From Isoalcanivorax indicus (GTDB lineage: Bacteria > Pseudomonadota > Gammaproteobacteria > Pseudomonadales > Alcanivoracaceae): 64,000 nt of DNA. The notes under the pieces are model-generated. The model had not been told where the DNA came from, ran no database searches, and saw nothing but the letters and a program-made list of their open reading frames with translations. Where the stretch lies: assembly GCF_003259185.1 (NCBI RefSeq), contig NZ_QGMP01000001.1, positions 1,984,001 to 2,048,000 of the forward strand, given 5' to 3'. Shown piece after piece: positions 52,137 through 60,327 of the stretch (position 1 is the first letter of the stretch; each line of letters starts with the position of its first letter). Made by a program: the position numbers and the translations under genes.

Positions 52137-53915
52137 TCAGCTCAGCGAGACCAGGGCATCGCCCACGGTCACCGCATCGCCTTCCTTCACGTTCACGGCG
52201 GCAATGGTGCCGGCGCGGGGAGCGGAAACATCGGTTTCCATTTTCATGGCTTCCAGCACCATGATCTTTTCGCCTTCCTTGACCTGCTGGCCAGGCTTCA
52301 CCATCACCTTGAAGATATTGCCCGACAGCGGCGCCGGAACCGGCTCACCGCCACCGGCTGGCAAGGCCGCCGGGGTGCCGCCGGTCTCGCCGCTCAGGCT
52401 GCGAATGCCGGTGATGTCACCCCCGTTGCTGACGGTAACGGTATAGGCGTTGCCGTCCACTTCAACGGTGTACACCTCTTCACCGTTATCGGTGGTGACC
52501 AGGGCCCCTTCATGGCCCGTGGGCACCGGCTCGAAGGCGTCAGGGTTGCCACGATTTTCCAGGAATTTCAGGCCGATCTGCGGGAACAGGGCATAGGTCA
52601 GCACGTCATCAATGCGGCGCTCACCGTCGGCCAGCGTGATGCCCTTTTCTTTCGCCCGGGCAGCCAGTTCATCGGCCAGGCTGTCCATTTCGTTGTCCAG
52701 CAGATCCGCCGGGCGGCAGGTCACCGGCTCGTCGCCATCCAGCGCGCGCTCCTGCAAGATCGTGTTGAACGGCGCCGGGGCGGCGCCGTACTCGCCGCGC
52801 AGCACGCCACGGGTTTCTTTCGACAGCGCCTTGTAGCGTTCGCCGGCCAGGACATTCATGACCGCCTGGGTACCGACAATCTGTGAGGTCGGGGTCACCA
52901 GGGGAATGAAGCCGAGATCTTCGCGCACGCGCGGGATTTCCTCGAGCACGGCATCCATGCGGTCGGCGGCGTTCTGCTCGCGCAACTGGCTTTCCATGTT
53001 AGTGAGCATCCCGCCGGGCACCTGGGCCACCAGAATGCGCGAATCGACGCCGCGCAGGCTGCCCTCGAACTTCGCGTATTTCTTGCGGACTTCGCGGAAA
53101 TAGGCCGCGATCTCTTCCAGCAGCAGGATATCGAGGCCGGTGTCGCGCTCCGTGCCTTCGAGAATGGCCACGACGGCCTCGGTGGGGCTGTGACCATAGG
53201 TCATCGACATGGAGGACACGGCAGTATCCACATTATCAATGCCCGCCTCGGCCGCCTTGACGATGGTTGCCGTGGACAGGCCGGTGGTAGCGTGGCATTG
53301 CATGTGGATCGGGATGGAAACCGTCTGTTTGAGGCGCGTGACCAGCTCATAGGCCGTATAAGGTCGCAGCAGCCCCGCCATGTCCTTGATGCAGATGGAA
53401 TGCGCGCCCATGTCTTCGATCTGACGCGCCATGTCCAGCCACATCTCCAGCGTGTGGACCGGGCTCACGGTGTACGACAGGGTGCCCTGGGCGTGTTTGC
53501 CCTGCTGCAACACCGCCTCGATGGCGCGGCGGATATTGCGCATGTCGTTCATGGCATCGAACACGCGGAACACGTCCACACCGTTCACCGCTGCACGCTC
53601 GACAAAACGGTCCACCACGTCATCGGCGTAGTGCCGGTAGCCGAGCAGGTTCTGGCCGCGCAGCAGCATCTGCTGCGGCGTCTTCGGCATCGCCGCCTTC
53701 AGCTCGCGGATGCGATCCCACGGGTCTTCGCCAAGATAACGGATGCAGGCATCGAAGGTTGCCCCGCCCCAGGATTCCAGTGACCAGAAGCCCACCTCGT
53801 CCAGCTTGCCGGCAATCGGCAGCATGTCGTCGATGCGCAACCGGGTGGCAAACAGCGACTGATGGGCGTCACGCAACACCACATCGGTTATGCCAAGCGG
53901 CTTTTTATCACTCAT
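52137..53915 (-). CDS. oadA: Na+-pumping oxaloacetate decarboxylase alpha subunit (biotin carrier)
   Basis: This 592-residue subunit has an N-terminal carboxyltransferase TIM barrel (about 5-270; [37 protein letters not shown], metal-binding His pair M-Q-C-H), a conserved carboxylase domain to about 470, and a C-terminal biotinyl domain in which Lys558 of [10 protein letters not shown] carries biotin. It decarboxylates oxaloacetate to pyruvate and passes CO2 on biotin to the beta subunit. A Pro/Gly/Ala linker precedes the biotinyl domain. Confidence 0.94.
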   Translation of the reverse strand: MSDKKPLGITDVVLRDAHQSLFATRLRIDDMLPIAGKLDEVGFWSLESWGGATFDACIRYLGEDPWDRIRELKAAMPKTPQQMLLRGQNLLGYRHYADDVVDRFVERAAVNGVDVFRVFDAMNDMRNIRRAIEAVLQQGKHAQGTLSYTVSPVHTLEMWLDMARQIEDMGAHSICIKDMAGLLRPYTAYELVTRLKQTVSIPIHMQCHATTGLSTATIVKAAEAGIDNVDTAVSSMSMTYGHSPTEAVVAILEGTERDTGLDILLLEEIAAYFREVRKKYAKFEGSLRGVDSRILVAQVPGGMLTNMESQLREQNAADRMDAVLEEIPRVREDLGFIPLVTPTSQIVGTQAVMNVLAGERYKALSKETRGVLRGEYGAAPAPFNTILQERALDGDEPVTCRPADLLDNEMDSLADELAARAKEKGITLADGERRIDDVLTYALFPQIGLKFLENRGNPDAFEPVPTGHEGALVTTDNGEEVYTVEVDGNAYTVTVSNGGDITGIRSLSGETGGTPAALPAGGGEPVPAPLSGNIFKVMVKPGQQVKEGEKIMVLEAMKMETDVSAPRAGTIAAVNVKEGDAVTVGDALVSLS

Positions 53916-53979
53916 GATGCAATCCCTGATGCTGACTCGGTGGCCGGTGTCACCAGCCCTGTCGACGTTTAAGGAAGGC

Positions 53980-54225
53980 TCAGCCTTGCCGGGCGCGGTG
54001 CTGGCGCACGGCTTCCTGAATCACGGCAAGCACATGGGGGGGCACTGTGTCGCCCCCCGCCTGGGGGACCTCGGGAGCCGGCATGGCAGCGACCGGCTCG
54101 GGGAAGAAACGGTTGATCAGGGCGGACATGATGGTCATCAGTACGACCAGCACGATCAGGAAGGCAAACACCACACCGATACCGGTGAGCATCAGTTCCA
54201 GGCCTTGTGACATCAACTCGTTCAT
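53980..54225 (-). CDS. oadG: Na+-pumping oxaloacetate decarboxylase gamma subunit
   Basis: This 81-residue protein has one N-terminal membrane helix ([20 protein letters not shown]) and a charged tail ending [17 protein letters not shown], the form of OadG, which holds the alpha and beta subunits together and binds zinc in known cases. AAGGGGTG precedes the ATG; an upstream frame to 54291 is unsupported. It leads oadGAB. Confidence 0.88.
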   Translation of the reverse strand: MNELMSQGLELMLTGIGVVFAFLIVLVVLMTIMSALINRFFPEPVAAMPAPEVPQAGGDTVPPHVLAVIQEAVRQHRARQG

Positions 54226-54320
54226 GGGACACCCCTTTCCTGAAGTGGCCGGGTCGCCGGTGCTGGCCGGGCCTTTTGAACCCGCAGGCACCTGTGCCCG
54301 AAGCGCCGAAATGTACCGGG

Positions 54321-54332
54321 ATTGTCGACAAT
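54321..54332. promoter_or_regulatory. 12-bp palindrome upstream of oadGAB (GntR/FadR-like operator)
   Basis: ATTGTCGACAAT is a perfect palindrome about 96 bp upstream of the oadG start. It resembles operators of the FadR subfamily of GntR regulators (TTGT-x-x-ACAA). No GntR gene is in the window, so the regulator is unknown. Confidence 0.4.
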
Positions 54333-54367
54333 GCGCAATCGCATGAAGGGGTGACCAAAACGCTCAC

Positions 54368-54398
54368 AAAAAAAGGCTTCCCGTTGGGGAAGCCTTTT
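54368..54398 (-). terminator. Intrinsic terminator of tRNA-Arg
   Basis: On the minus strand GGCTTCCC-CAAC-GGGAAGCC is followed by TTTTTTT, a few bases after the CCA end of the tRNA. Confidence 0.93.
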
Positions 54399-54404
54399 CC
54401 TGTA

Positions 54405-54481
54405 TGGCGCACCCGGAAGGATTCGAACCTCCGACCTTCTGGTTCGTAGCCAGACGCTCTATCCAACTGAGCTACGGGTGC
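54405..54481 (-). tRNA. tRNA-Arg (anticodon ACG)
   Basis: A 77-base tRNA: acceptor GCACCCG with CGGGTGC, D arm AGCTCAGTTGGATAGAGC, anticodon stem-loop CTGGCTACGAACCAG (anticodon ACG, A34 expected to be deaminated to inosine), T loop GGTTCGAATCC, encoded CCA. A terminator follows. Confidence 0.96.
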
Positions 54482-54597
54482 ATTGACCTTTCTCTCTGAA
54501 GCATACCGCCCTGAGAGGCTGCGCATTATTCCGAATAGGTCTGGCCCCGTCAAGGGTGTAAATGCTGATCGCGCAAAAGATCGCCAGACGACAGGTG

Positions 54598-55080
54598 TCA
54601 GCCCTCTTCCGCCGTGGCCATGTTCTTCTGCAGGTAGTTCTCCAGCCCGACCTTGTCGATCAGGCCCAGCTGGGTTTCCAGCCAGTCGATGTGTTCTTCC
54701 TCGGATTCCAGAATGCTGTTGAACACATCACGGGACACATAGTCACGCACCGAATCGCAGTAGGCGATAGCCTCACGCAGCACCGGCAAGGCCTCATGCT
54801 CCAGCTTCAGATCGCACTCCAGCATCTCGCGGGTGTTCTCACCGATCTTCAGGCGGCCCAGGTCCTGCAGGTTGGGAATGCCCTCCAGAAACAGGATGCG
54901 CTGGACCAGTTGATCCGCATGCTTCATCTCATCAATGGACTCTTCGTATTCCTTCTCGGCCAGCTTCTCCAGACCCCAGTCCTTGTACATGCGCGCATGC
55001 AGAAAATACTGATTGATGGCAACCAGCTCATTAGCCAGTGCCTTGTTCAGGTACTCAATAACCTTGGTGTCGCCGCGCAT
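54598..55080 (-). CDS. bfr: Bacterioferritin
   Basis: This 160-residue iron-storage protein is very close in form to E. coli Bfr: [31 protein letters not shown], the heme-ligand Met in [10 protein letters not shown] (Met52 position), and di-iron ligands in E[11 protein letters not shown] and [19 protein letters not shown] precedes the ATG; the longer frame to 55212 is unsupported. It lies beside bfd, whose product reduces the stored iron, but a terminator separates the two genes. Confidence 0.96.
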   Translation of the reverse strand: MRGDTKVIEYLNKALANELVAINQYFLHARMYKDWGLEKLAEKEYEESIDEMKHADQLVQRILFLEGIPNLQDLGRLKIGENTREMLECDLKLEHEALPVLREAIAYCDSVRDYVSRDVFNSILESEEEHIDWLETQLGLIDKVGLENYLQKNMATAEEG

Positions 55081-55185
55081 CGTGACTCTCCATGCAACAA
55101 AACTCGGGAATCCCCTATTGTCAGTGCGACGCCCGGGCACCGCAACCGCACATTCCCAACGGCAACAGAAAACAGGAATACAAAT

Positions 55186-55218
55186 AAAAACGACTCTCAG
55201 CGGATTGACCACTGAGAG
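55186..55218 (-). terminator. Intrinsic terminator between bfd and bfr
   Basis: On the minus strand CTCTCAG and CTGAGAG form a stem with a 11-base loop, followed by TCGTTTTTATTT. It lies about 55 bp after the bfd stop codon and should stop the bfd transcript before bfr. Confidence 0.8.
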
Positions 55219-55273
55219 CCGTCGTCAGGGGAGCCTCTCTGCAAACAGTCTCGTCTGCGAACAGAGAGTGAGA

Positions 55274-55531
55274 TCAGGCCGGCTGGGGGGTGAAGAGTAC
55301 CGGCCCGCTGGATCGGGAAGCGGCTGCCGCCACCGCTGCATAAGGTTGCACAGATGCCTGGGCACGGGTATCCCGAAGCACCTCTCGCGCATCCCGGGCG
55401 CACTTGCCACACTGACCACCAACCCCGAGTTCCCGACGAAGATCGCGCAAACTGTCGCAGCCCTGTTGGACTGCTTCCCGTATCTGGCCGTCAGTGATGC
55501 CCTTGCAGAGACAAACGTACATAGACCGCAT
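55274..55531 (-). CDS. bfd: Bacterioferritin-associated ferredoxin
   Basis: This 85-residue [2Fe-2S] ferredoxin donates electrons to bacterioferritin to release iron. The core MYVCLCKGITDGQIREAV and GGQCGKCARDAREVL give the four cysteine ligands C-x-C and C-x-x-C of Bfd. The C-terminal 30 residues (Ala/Ser-rich) are an extension beyond the usual 64-75 residues. I chose the ATG at 55531 (AGGA at good spacing); MYVCLC at 55522 is the usual family start. A Fur box lies 31 bp upstream. Confidence 0.9.
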   Translation of the reverse strand: MRSMYVCLCKGITDGQIREAVQQGCDSLRDLRRELGVGGQCGKCARDAREVLRDTRAQASVQPYAAVAAAASRSSGPVLFTPQPA

Positions 55532-55561
55532 CCAAATCCTGATCTCAAGACGGATACTAAC

Positions 55562-55580
55562 CATAATGATAATGATTATC
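55562..55580. promoter_or_regulatory. Fur box between bfd and the outer-membrane protein gene
   Basis: CATAATGATAATGATTATC agrees with the 19-bp Fur consensus GATAATGATAATCATTATC at 17 positions. It stands in the divergent space between bfd (minus) and the outer-membrane-protein gene (plus), so ferric-uptake regulation of bfd, and perhaps of both, is likely. Confidence 0.85.
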
Positions 55581-55694
55581 AAGTATATCCGGGGAGAAAT
55601 TTGCCCTCCCCTCCCTTTTCCCGTTAACTGCCCCTGTCGGGGGACATGTGCAAGACGCGCATGCGACTGTTTAATAGCACTCAAGGAATTGATA

Positions 55695-56213
55695 ATGAAC
55701 AAAAAAACTCTGATCAGCCTGCTGGCGCTGGGGCTGACCGGGCCCGCTTGGGCCACTGAAGGTCACAGCCAGATGGGCGGCTTTTTCGGCCTCAAGGCAG
55801 GCCAGATGATGGTGGATGCCGTAGATGACGGTATCGGCATGGATTTCGACGATAGCACCAATATCGGCTTTTACACCGGCTATGTCGGCGAGAGCGGCCT
55901 GGGCTTCGAGATCGAGTACACCCAGCCCACCTCCAAGGCTGGCACGGGCGTACCCTCGGTGGACTATGAACTCACGACCATCGCCGCCTATGGCACCTTT
56001 CGCAGCGATGGCAATGTCTACCTCAAGGGCAAGGCCGGGCTGTTACGCGAAGAAGTGAAGGTGTCCGGCCCCGGCGGCTCCTTCTCAGATCGGGACTCAG
56101 GCCTGTCGGTAGGCGCCGGGCTGGGATTTATGCTTGGCCGTTCACGGCTCGAGGTGGAGTTCACGATCATCGAATCGGACGTGAACTACCTGAGTGTCGG
56201 TTTCATTTTCTGA
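55695..56213 (+). CDS. Outer-membrane beta-barrel protein, Fur-linked
   Basis: This 172-residue protein has a signal peptide ending GPAWA (about 20) and then alternating strands typical of an 8-stranded OmpX/OmpA-like barrel (FFGLKAGQMMVDAV, GFYTGYVGESGLGFEIEYT, LTTIAAYGTFRSDGNVYLKGKAGLL, GLSVGAGLGFMLG, LEVEFTIIESDVNYLSVGFIF) and a C-terminal Phe. AAGGAATT precedes the ATG. The gene faces bfd across a Fur box; a link with iron is likely but the function is unknown. Confidence 0.8.
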   Translation: MNKKTLISLLALGLTGPAWATEGHSQMGGFFGLKAGQMMVDAVDDGIGMDFDDSTNIGFYTGYVGESGLGFEIEYTQPTSKAGTGVPSVDYELTTIAAYGTFRSDGNVYLKGKAGLLREEVKVSGPGGSFSDRDSGLSVGAGLGFMLGRSRLEVEFTIIESDVNYLSVGFIF

Positions 56214-56250
56214 GCCGCCACGTTCTTCGCTCCCCCGGCATTCCCAGGGG

Positions 56251-56727
56251 TCAGTAACTGACCCCTTCTTCCGGCTCCGGCCCCGGTTCACTGGCGGCCG
56301 GATGCCCGGCCCGCTGCAGGGCTTCCATGACTTCCGGCGGCATGTATTGCTCATCATGCTTGGCCAGCACCTCCGTGGCCTCGAAGCGCGTCGTGCTGAC
56401 CAGCGTGCCGTTGGCGACGATGCCCTGCCCTTCGCGGAACAGATCCGGCAGGATGCCGGTGTAGTAGACCGTGAAGGTGCCAATGCCGTCCGTCAGGTCG
56501 AACTGGTTCTCCAGTGTGTCCTGATCGCGGCGTACCGAACCTTCCACCACCAGCCCGCCCACGCGCATGCGCTGGCCCAGCGGCGCCTCGCCTTCGGCCA
56601 CCTGCTGCGGCGTGTAGAACAGATTCAGGTTCTCCGAGATCGCATACAGCAACAGCCCTGTCGCCAGTGCCACGCCCGCCAGGGCGCCGACAATTATCAG
56701 CAGACGTTGTTTGCGTACCGGATTCAT
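56251..56727 (-). CDS. ccmE: Cytochrome c maturation protein E (heme chaperone)
   Basis: This 158-residue heme chaperone has an N-terminal anchor (about 8-30) and a periplasmic beta-barrel; the covalent heme ligand His124 and Tyr128 are in AKHDEQY. It receives heme from CcmC and gives it to CcmF. It is last in the run ccmABCDE and its ATG overlaps the ccmD stop (ATGA). The stop codon lies inside a GGGGTCAG/CTGACCCC palindrome (56247-56265) that may help stop transcription. The ccmFGH genes do not follow. Confidence 0.95.
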   Translation of the reverse strand: MNPVRKQRLLIIVGALAGVALATGLLLYAISENLNLFYTPQQVAEGEAPLGQRMRVGGLVVEGSVRRDQDTLENQFDLTDGIGTFTVYYTGILPDLFREGQGIVANGTLVSTTRFEATEVLAKHDEQYMPPEVMEALQRAGHPAASEPGPEPEEGVSY

Positions 56728-56909
56728 TGTTTCTCCTGCAGGGACTGTCGCCGTATCAGACCACGGATATCACGGCGCACCCGGCGACCCCGGTGTACCG
56801 CCCAGACTACATTCAGGGCAATCAATGCCACGCAGATGCCGTAGGCACTCCATACCCAGGGGCCATGTACCCCCATCTGCCAGAGCTCGGCCAGCGAATC
56901 GAAATACAT
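56724..56909 (-). CDS. ccmD: Heme exporter protein D
   Basis: This 61-residue protein has a single membrane helix (about 16-38; VWSAYGICVALIALNVVWAV) and a basic C-terminus (RGRRVRRDIRGLIRR). Size, form and place between ccmC and ccmE identify CcmD, which joins CcmE and the CcmAB exporter. The ATG overlaps the ccmC stop (TGATG). Confidence 0.9.
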   Translation of the reverse strand: MYFDSLAELWQMGVHGPWVWSAYGICVALIALNVVWAVHRGRRVRRDIRGLIRRQSLQEKQ

Positions 56910-57850
56910 CAGGCCACCTCCTCGCGCACCCAGGCGCTCTTGCGTTCACGCCAGAGAATCTCTGTGCGGGCGCGTACCAGCACCGTTACAGCAAACAGGA
57001 AGTAGGTGCCGAACATGCACAGCAGCAGTGGCGCCAGCATGCTCGGGTGAATGGCACTGCCCGCAGTACCGAACATGCTCATCGAACTGCCCTGATGCAG
57101 GCTCTGCCACCAGTCCACGGAATAACGCACGATGACGACGTTGATCACGCCCACCACGCTGAGCAGGGCGGCCGCCCGCCCCGCCTGGCGCGGGTCACGA
57201 ATGGCGTTCTGCAGGGCCATCACGCCCAGGTACATGAAAAACAGGATCAGCATCGAGGTCAGCCGCGCGTCCCAGATCCAGTAGGTGCCCCAGGTCGGCC
57301 GCCCCCAGATAGCGCCGCTGATCAGCGACACCGCCGCCATGACCGCGCCGAAGGGCGCAATGGCCTTGATCGCGATTTCCGCCATCTTCAGGCGCCAGAC
57401 CAGCGCCACCAAGCCAGCCACGCCCATGGCGACATAAGCCATCAGGGCCGCGCTGGACGCCGGCACATGCAGATAGATGATGCGATAACTGTTGCCCTGC
57501 TCATGGTGGGGCGGCGCAAACGCAAGCCCCCAGACCACGCCCACGACACACAACACGGTCGCAATAATCACCAGCCACGGCAGCCACAGCCCGGCAATAC
57601 GATAAAAATGCGGCGGCGAGCCCAACTGGTGATACCAACGCTCCAGTGTCTGCCAGTACCAGTGCGGATAGCGCAGGGCGCCGTAATAGAACAGCACCCC
57701 CACAGTCCAGCCGCCTGCCAGCCAGACCGTGCGCGCCACCGGCGGCGCGGACCAGATGAACCAGGTCACCAGGGCCAGCAGGCCAGCACTCAGGCTGACA
57801 ACAAAAAAATGCGCGGGCAGTCCGGCACGGGATACGGCGTCGCTACTCAT
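56909..57850 (-). CDS. ccmC: Heme transporter CcmC with N-terminal extension
   Basis: This membrane protein presents heme to CcmE. The usual CcmC part starts near WYHQLGSPPHFYRIAG (about 72) and has six helices, the Trp-rich WGRPTWGTYWIWDARLTS motif and periplasmic His ligands (IIYLHVPAS; AIHPSML). Before this stands an extension of about 70 residues with two further hydrophobic segments (FFVVSLSAGLLALVTWFI; TVWLAGGWTVGVLFYYGAL), giving 313 residues against about 245 in most CcmC. The ATG at 57850 starts MSSDAV; a GTG at 57868 is an alternative. Confidence 0.92.
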   Translation of the reverse strand: MSSDAVSRAGLPAHFFVVSLSAGLLALVTWFIWSAPPVARTVWLAGGWTVGVLFYYGALRYPHWYWQTLERWYHQLGSPPHFYRIAGLWLPWLVIIATVLCVVGVVWGLAFAPPHHEQGNSYRIIYLHVPASSAALMAYVAMGVAGLVALVWRLKMAEIAIKAIAPFGAVMAAVSLISGAIWGRPTWGTYWIWDARLTSMLILFFMYLGVMALQNAIRDPRQAGRAAALLSVVGVINVVIVRYSVDWWQSLHQGSSMSMFGTAGSAIHPSMLAPLLLCMFGTYFLFAVTVLVRARTEILWRERKSAWVREEVA

Positions 57851-57903
57851 GCTGCTACTCACTCCCACTGCTCACTACACTGTTCAGTCGATAGCTCATT
57901 TGC

Positions 57904-58572
57904 TCAATCACCACTGCTGATACGCAGCCCCAGGGCGACGGCAAACGGCCCCAGACTCATGGCCATGGCCAGCATGGCACCGAGCACCGCCATCACCGGC
58001 GACACCGGCAGACCTTCCAGTGCCCGGCCCAGGCTGCCGGCGCCGAACACCAGCACCGGGATATACAGCGGCAGCACCAGCAATGCCAACAGCATACTGC
58101 CTCGCCGCAAAGCCACCGTGAGGGCCGCGCCAATGGCGCCGATAAACATCAGCGTCGGCGTGCCCAGCAACAGGCCCAGCATCAGACTGCCCAGCACCTC
58201 GGGGGGCAGTTGCAGCATGTAACCCAGCAACGGCGCCACCAGCACCAGCGGCAGCCCGGTCAGCAGCCAGTGCGCCAGCACCTTGGCCAGCACCGTGAAA
58301 TACAGCTCCACCGGCGCCACCAGCAACTGGTCCAGCACACCGGCTTCCTCGTCGCTGCGGAACAGGCCATCCAGCGACAGCATCACCGCCAGCAGAGCAG
58401 CAACCCAGACCACCCCGGGCGCCATCGCTTCCAGCAGGCCCGGCGTGGGCGGCACCGCCAGCGGAAACAGGCTCACCACCACCACGAAAAAGAACAGTGG
58501 GTTCACCATATCCGCCGGGCTGCGTGATGCCAGCAGCACCTCACGGCGCAGTGTGGCGCTGAAACCGCTCAC
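57904..58572 (-). CDS. ccmB: Heme exporter protein B
   Basis: This 222-residue permease of the CcmAB ABC transporter releases heme-loaded CcmE. It begins with GTG overlapping the ccmA stop codon and has six membrane helices. MSGFSATLRREVLLASRSPADMVNPLFFFVVV and FRSDEEAGVLDQLLVAPVELYFTVLAKVLAHWLLTGLPLVL are characteristic CcmB strings. Confidence 0.94.
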   Translation of the reverse strand: MSGFSATLRREVLLASRSPADMVNPLFFFVVVVSLFPLAVPPTPGLLEAMAPGVVWVAALLAVMLSLDGLFRSDEEAGVLDQLLVAPVELYFTVLAKVLAHWLLTGLPLVLVAPLLGYMLQLPPEVLGSLMLGLLLGTPTLMFIGAIGAALTVALRRGSMLLALLVLPLYIPVLVFGAGSLGRALEGLPVSPVMAVLGAMLAMAMSLGPFAVALGLRISSGD

Positions 58573-59204
58573 CCGTGCACCGCCATACGCACTTCTGCCG
58601 CACCCTGGCCCAGCAGGATCTGACGCGTATCCGCCGCCAGCCGATGGTGCGAGGTATAGATCACCAGCCCGCCTTGCGCAGCGTGATGACGCAGGCGCTC
58701 CTCCACCAGCGCGATGCCTTCGGCATCAATGGCGGTAAAGGGTTCATCCAGAATCCAGACCGGCTTGCCCGGCAGCCACAGGCGCGCCAGCGCCACCCGG
58801 CGTTTCTGACCCGCAGACAGATGCGCCACAGGCAGGTCCTCGAAACCGGCCAGCCCGGCAGCAGCCAGCGCCTCCATCAGGGCATTGTCATCGCACTGGC
58901 CATGCAGGGCACTGAGCCAGGTCAGGTTTTCCAGCGGCGACAGTTCTTCCCGCAAACCGGGGCGATGCCCCAGATACAGCATGGCCTGGCGCAGCACCAG
59001 ATCCTGTCGCCAGCGCAGCACGCCCTCATAAAAGCCGAACAACCCCGCCAGAATGCGCAGCAAGGTGGTCTTGCCAGCTCCATTGGGGCCCGCCACCTGC
59101 CAGATTTCCCCGGCCCGGGCCGTGAACGCCATATCGCTGAACAGCAACCGGTCATCGCGTTCGCAGGCCAGGGCTTCAACGGTCAGCAGCGGATGTTCGC
59201 TCAC
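58569..59204 (-). CDS. ccmA: Heme exporter ATP-binding protein A
   Basis: This 211-residue ATPase of the CcmAB exporter has Walker A GPNGAGKTTLL, signature HLSAGQKRR, Walker B VWILDEPFTAID and switch His in TSHHRL. The GTG at 59204 starts VSEHPLLTVEALAC, where homologues begin; the longer frame to 59279 has no support. It is the first gene of ccmABCDE. Confidence 0.93.
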   Translation of the reverse strand: MSEHPLLTVEALACERDDRLLFSDMAFTARAGEIWQVAGPNGAGKTTLLRILAGLFGFYEGVLRWRQDLVLRQAMLYLGHRPGLREELSPLENLTWLSALHGQCDDNALMEALAAAGLAGFEDLPVAHLSAGQKRRVALARLWLPGKPVWILDEPFTAIDAEGIALVEERLRHHAAQGGLVIYTSHHRLAADTRQILLGQGAAEVRMAVHG

Positions 59205-59357
59205 GCAAGGCTCGCTCTGTACTGGGATTCGGGGGGCGGGGCCCCGGCGGGCGCGCAGTATAGCATGCAGACTGCGCATTGTGGCCTGGCGGGCTGGTCA
59301 GGCGGCGGCCCCGTTGTTTAGAGTGGAGGCTCAGGGGGAAACACAAGAGAGCGTCAT

Positions 59358-59396
59358 ATGAAACGCCTGCAATGGCCGGGAGGGGACCGGTCGTGA
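59358..59396 (+). CDS. 12-codon upstream frame overlapping the DUF4279 start
   Basis: ATG with AAGAGAG upstream opens a 12-codon frame (MKRLQWPGGDRS) whose TGA overlaps the GTG start of the next gene (GTGA). It could couple or limit translation of that gene. Whether it is translated is not shown by the sequence. Confidence 0.3.
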   Translation: MKRLQWPGGDRS

Positions 59397-59794
59397 CCGA
59401 ACACCATGTCTATTTCGCCATTTTCGGCTTTTCCGAGGACCCGGAGGCGATCACCGCACTGGCAGGCAGGCCACCAGACGACTGCTGGCGCCAGGGCGAG
59501 CCCTACAGTGAACTGCTGCCCGAGGCCCGACGGCTGGACAACCGCTGGCTGCTGACCAGCGGCCTGGATCAGCAGGCCAGTCATCAGGAGCACTTCGAGG
59601 CCTTGGTGGAGAAACTCGAACAACTCGGTGATCGTCTGCCCGCGCTGCGACGCCACTACCGTTGTGGTATAGGTGTCTCCCAGTATTTCTTCATGGACGA
59701 TCCGGCTTTTTACCTGCCCGCTGAACTGATGGCCCGCTTCAAGGCACTGGGCCTGACCCTGACCTTCGACCAGTTGGGCCTGGACAGCGACTGA
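59393..59794 (+). CDS. DUF4279 domain protein
   Basis: This 133-residue cytoplasmic protein has VYFAIFGFSEDPEAITALAGRPPDDCWRQGE, then WLLTSGLDQQASHQEHFEALVEKLE and a late YFFMDDPAFYLPAELMARFKALGL, the DUF4279 plan. The family function is unknown. The GTG start has GAGGGG at good spacing. The CYTH gene starts 19 bp later on the same strand, so the two may share a transcript. Confidence 0.75.
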   Translation: MTEHHVYFAIFGFSEDPEAITALAGRPPDDCWRQGEPYSELLPEARRLDNRWLLTSGLDQQASHQEHFEALVEKLEQLGDRLPALRRHYRCGIGVSQYFFMDDPAFYLPAELMARFKALGLTLTFDQLGLDSD

Positions 59795-59813
59795 CTCCTG
59801 ACACAGGTATCCC

Positions 59814-60287
59814 ATGGGCACTGAAATCGAACGCAAATTCCTGGTCCGCCACACCAACATGCTGGCCAACGTTACCGGCACCGAACTCAGCCAGGGCTAT
59901 CTCAGCCACACCCCGGAGGCCACGGTGCGCGTACGCATTCAGGCCGATCAGGCCTGGCTGACCGTCAAGGGGCGCAATGACGGCGCCCGCCGGGCCGAGT
60001 TCGAGTACCCGATCCCCGTGGAGGATGCCCGCGCCCTGCTGGCGCTGTGCCCGGCCGGGCGTATCGAGAAGACCCGCTATCGCCTGCCGATGGCAGGGCA
60101 TATCTGGGAAGTGGATGTGTTCCACGGCGATAACGACGGCCTGATCGTGGCCGAGGTCGAGCTGGACCACGAAGACGAGGCCATACAGCCGCCGGACTGG
60201 CTTGGCGAGGAAGTCACCGGCGACGTGCGCTATTACAACAGCGCGCTGAGCCAGCACCCCTACCGCCACTGGAGCGCGAGCGACTGA
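59814..60287 (+). CDS. CYTH domain protein
   Basis: This 157-residue protein begins MGTEIERKFLVRH, with the E-x-E-x-K motif that marks the CYTH (CyaB/thiamine-triphosphatase) fold, and continues with basic and acidic tunnel residues (VRVRIQADQAWLTVKG, KTRYRLP, WEVDVFHGDNDGLIVAEVEL). Small bacterial members are mostly inorganic triphosphatases rather than cyclases. No partner domain is present. Confidence 0.88.
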   Translation: MGTEIERKFLVRHTNMLANVTGTELSQGYLSHTPEATVRVRIQADQAWLTVKGRNDGARRAEFEYPIPVEDARALLALCPAGRIEKTRYRLPMAGHIWEVDVFHGDNDGLIVAEVELDHEDEAIQPPDWLGEEVTGDVRYYNSALSQHPYRHWSASD

Positions 60288-60297
60288 AGGCTTGAAA

Positions 60298-60317
60298 TAC
60301 TGTTCATAGGAACAGTA
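60298..60317 (+). promoter_or_regulatory. LexA (SOS) box of imuAB
   Basis: TACTGTTCATAGGAACAGTA fits CTG-N10-CAG exactly and is self-complementary except at one inner pair. It stands 11 bp before the imuA start, so LexA bound there would block the unit. Confidence 0.88.
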
Positions 60318-60327
60318 TTCTGGAGGT

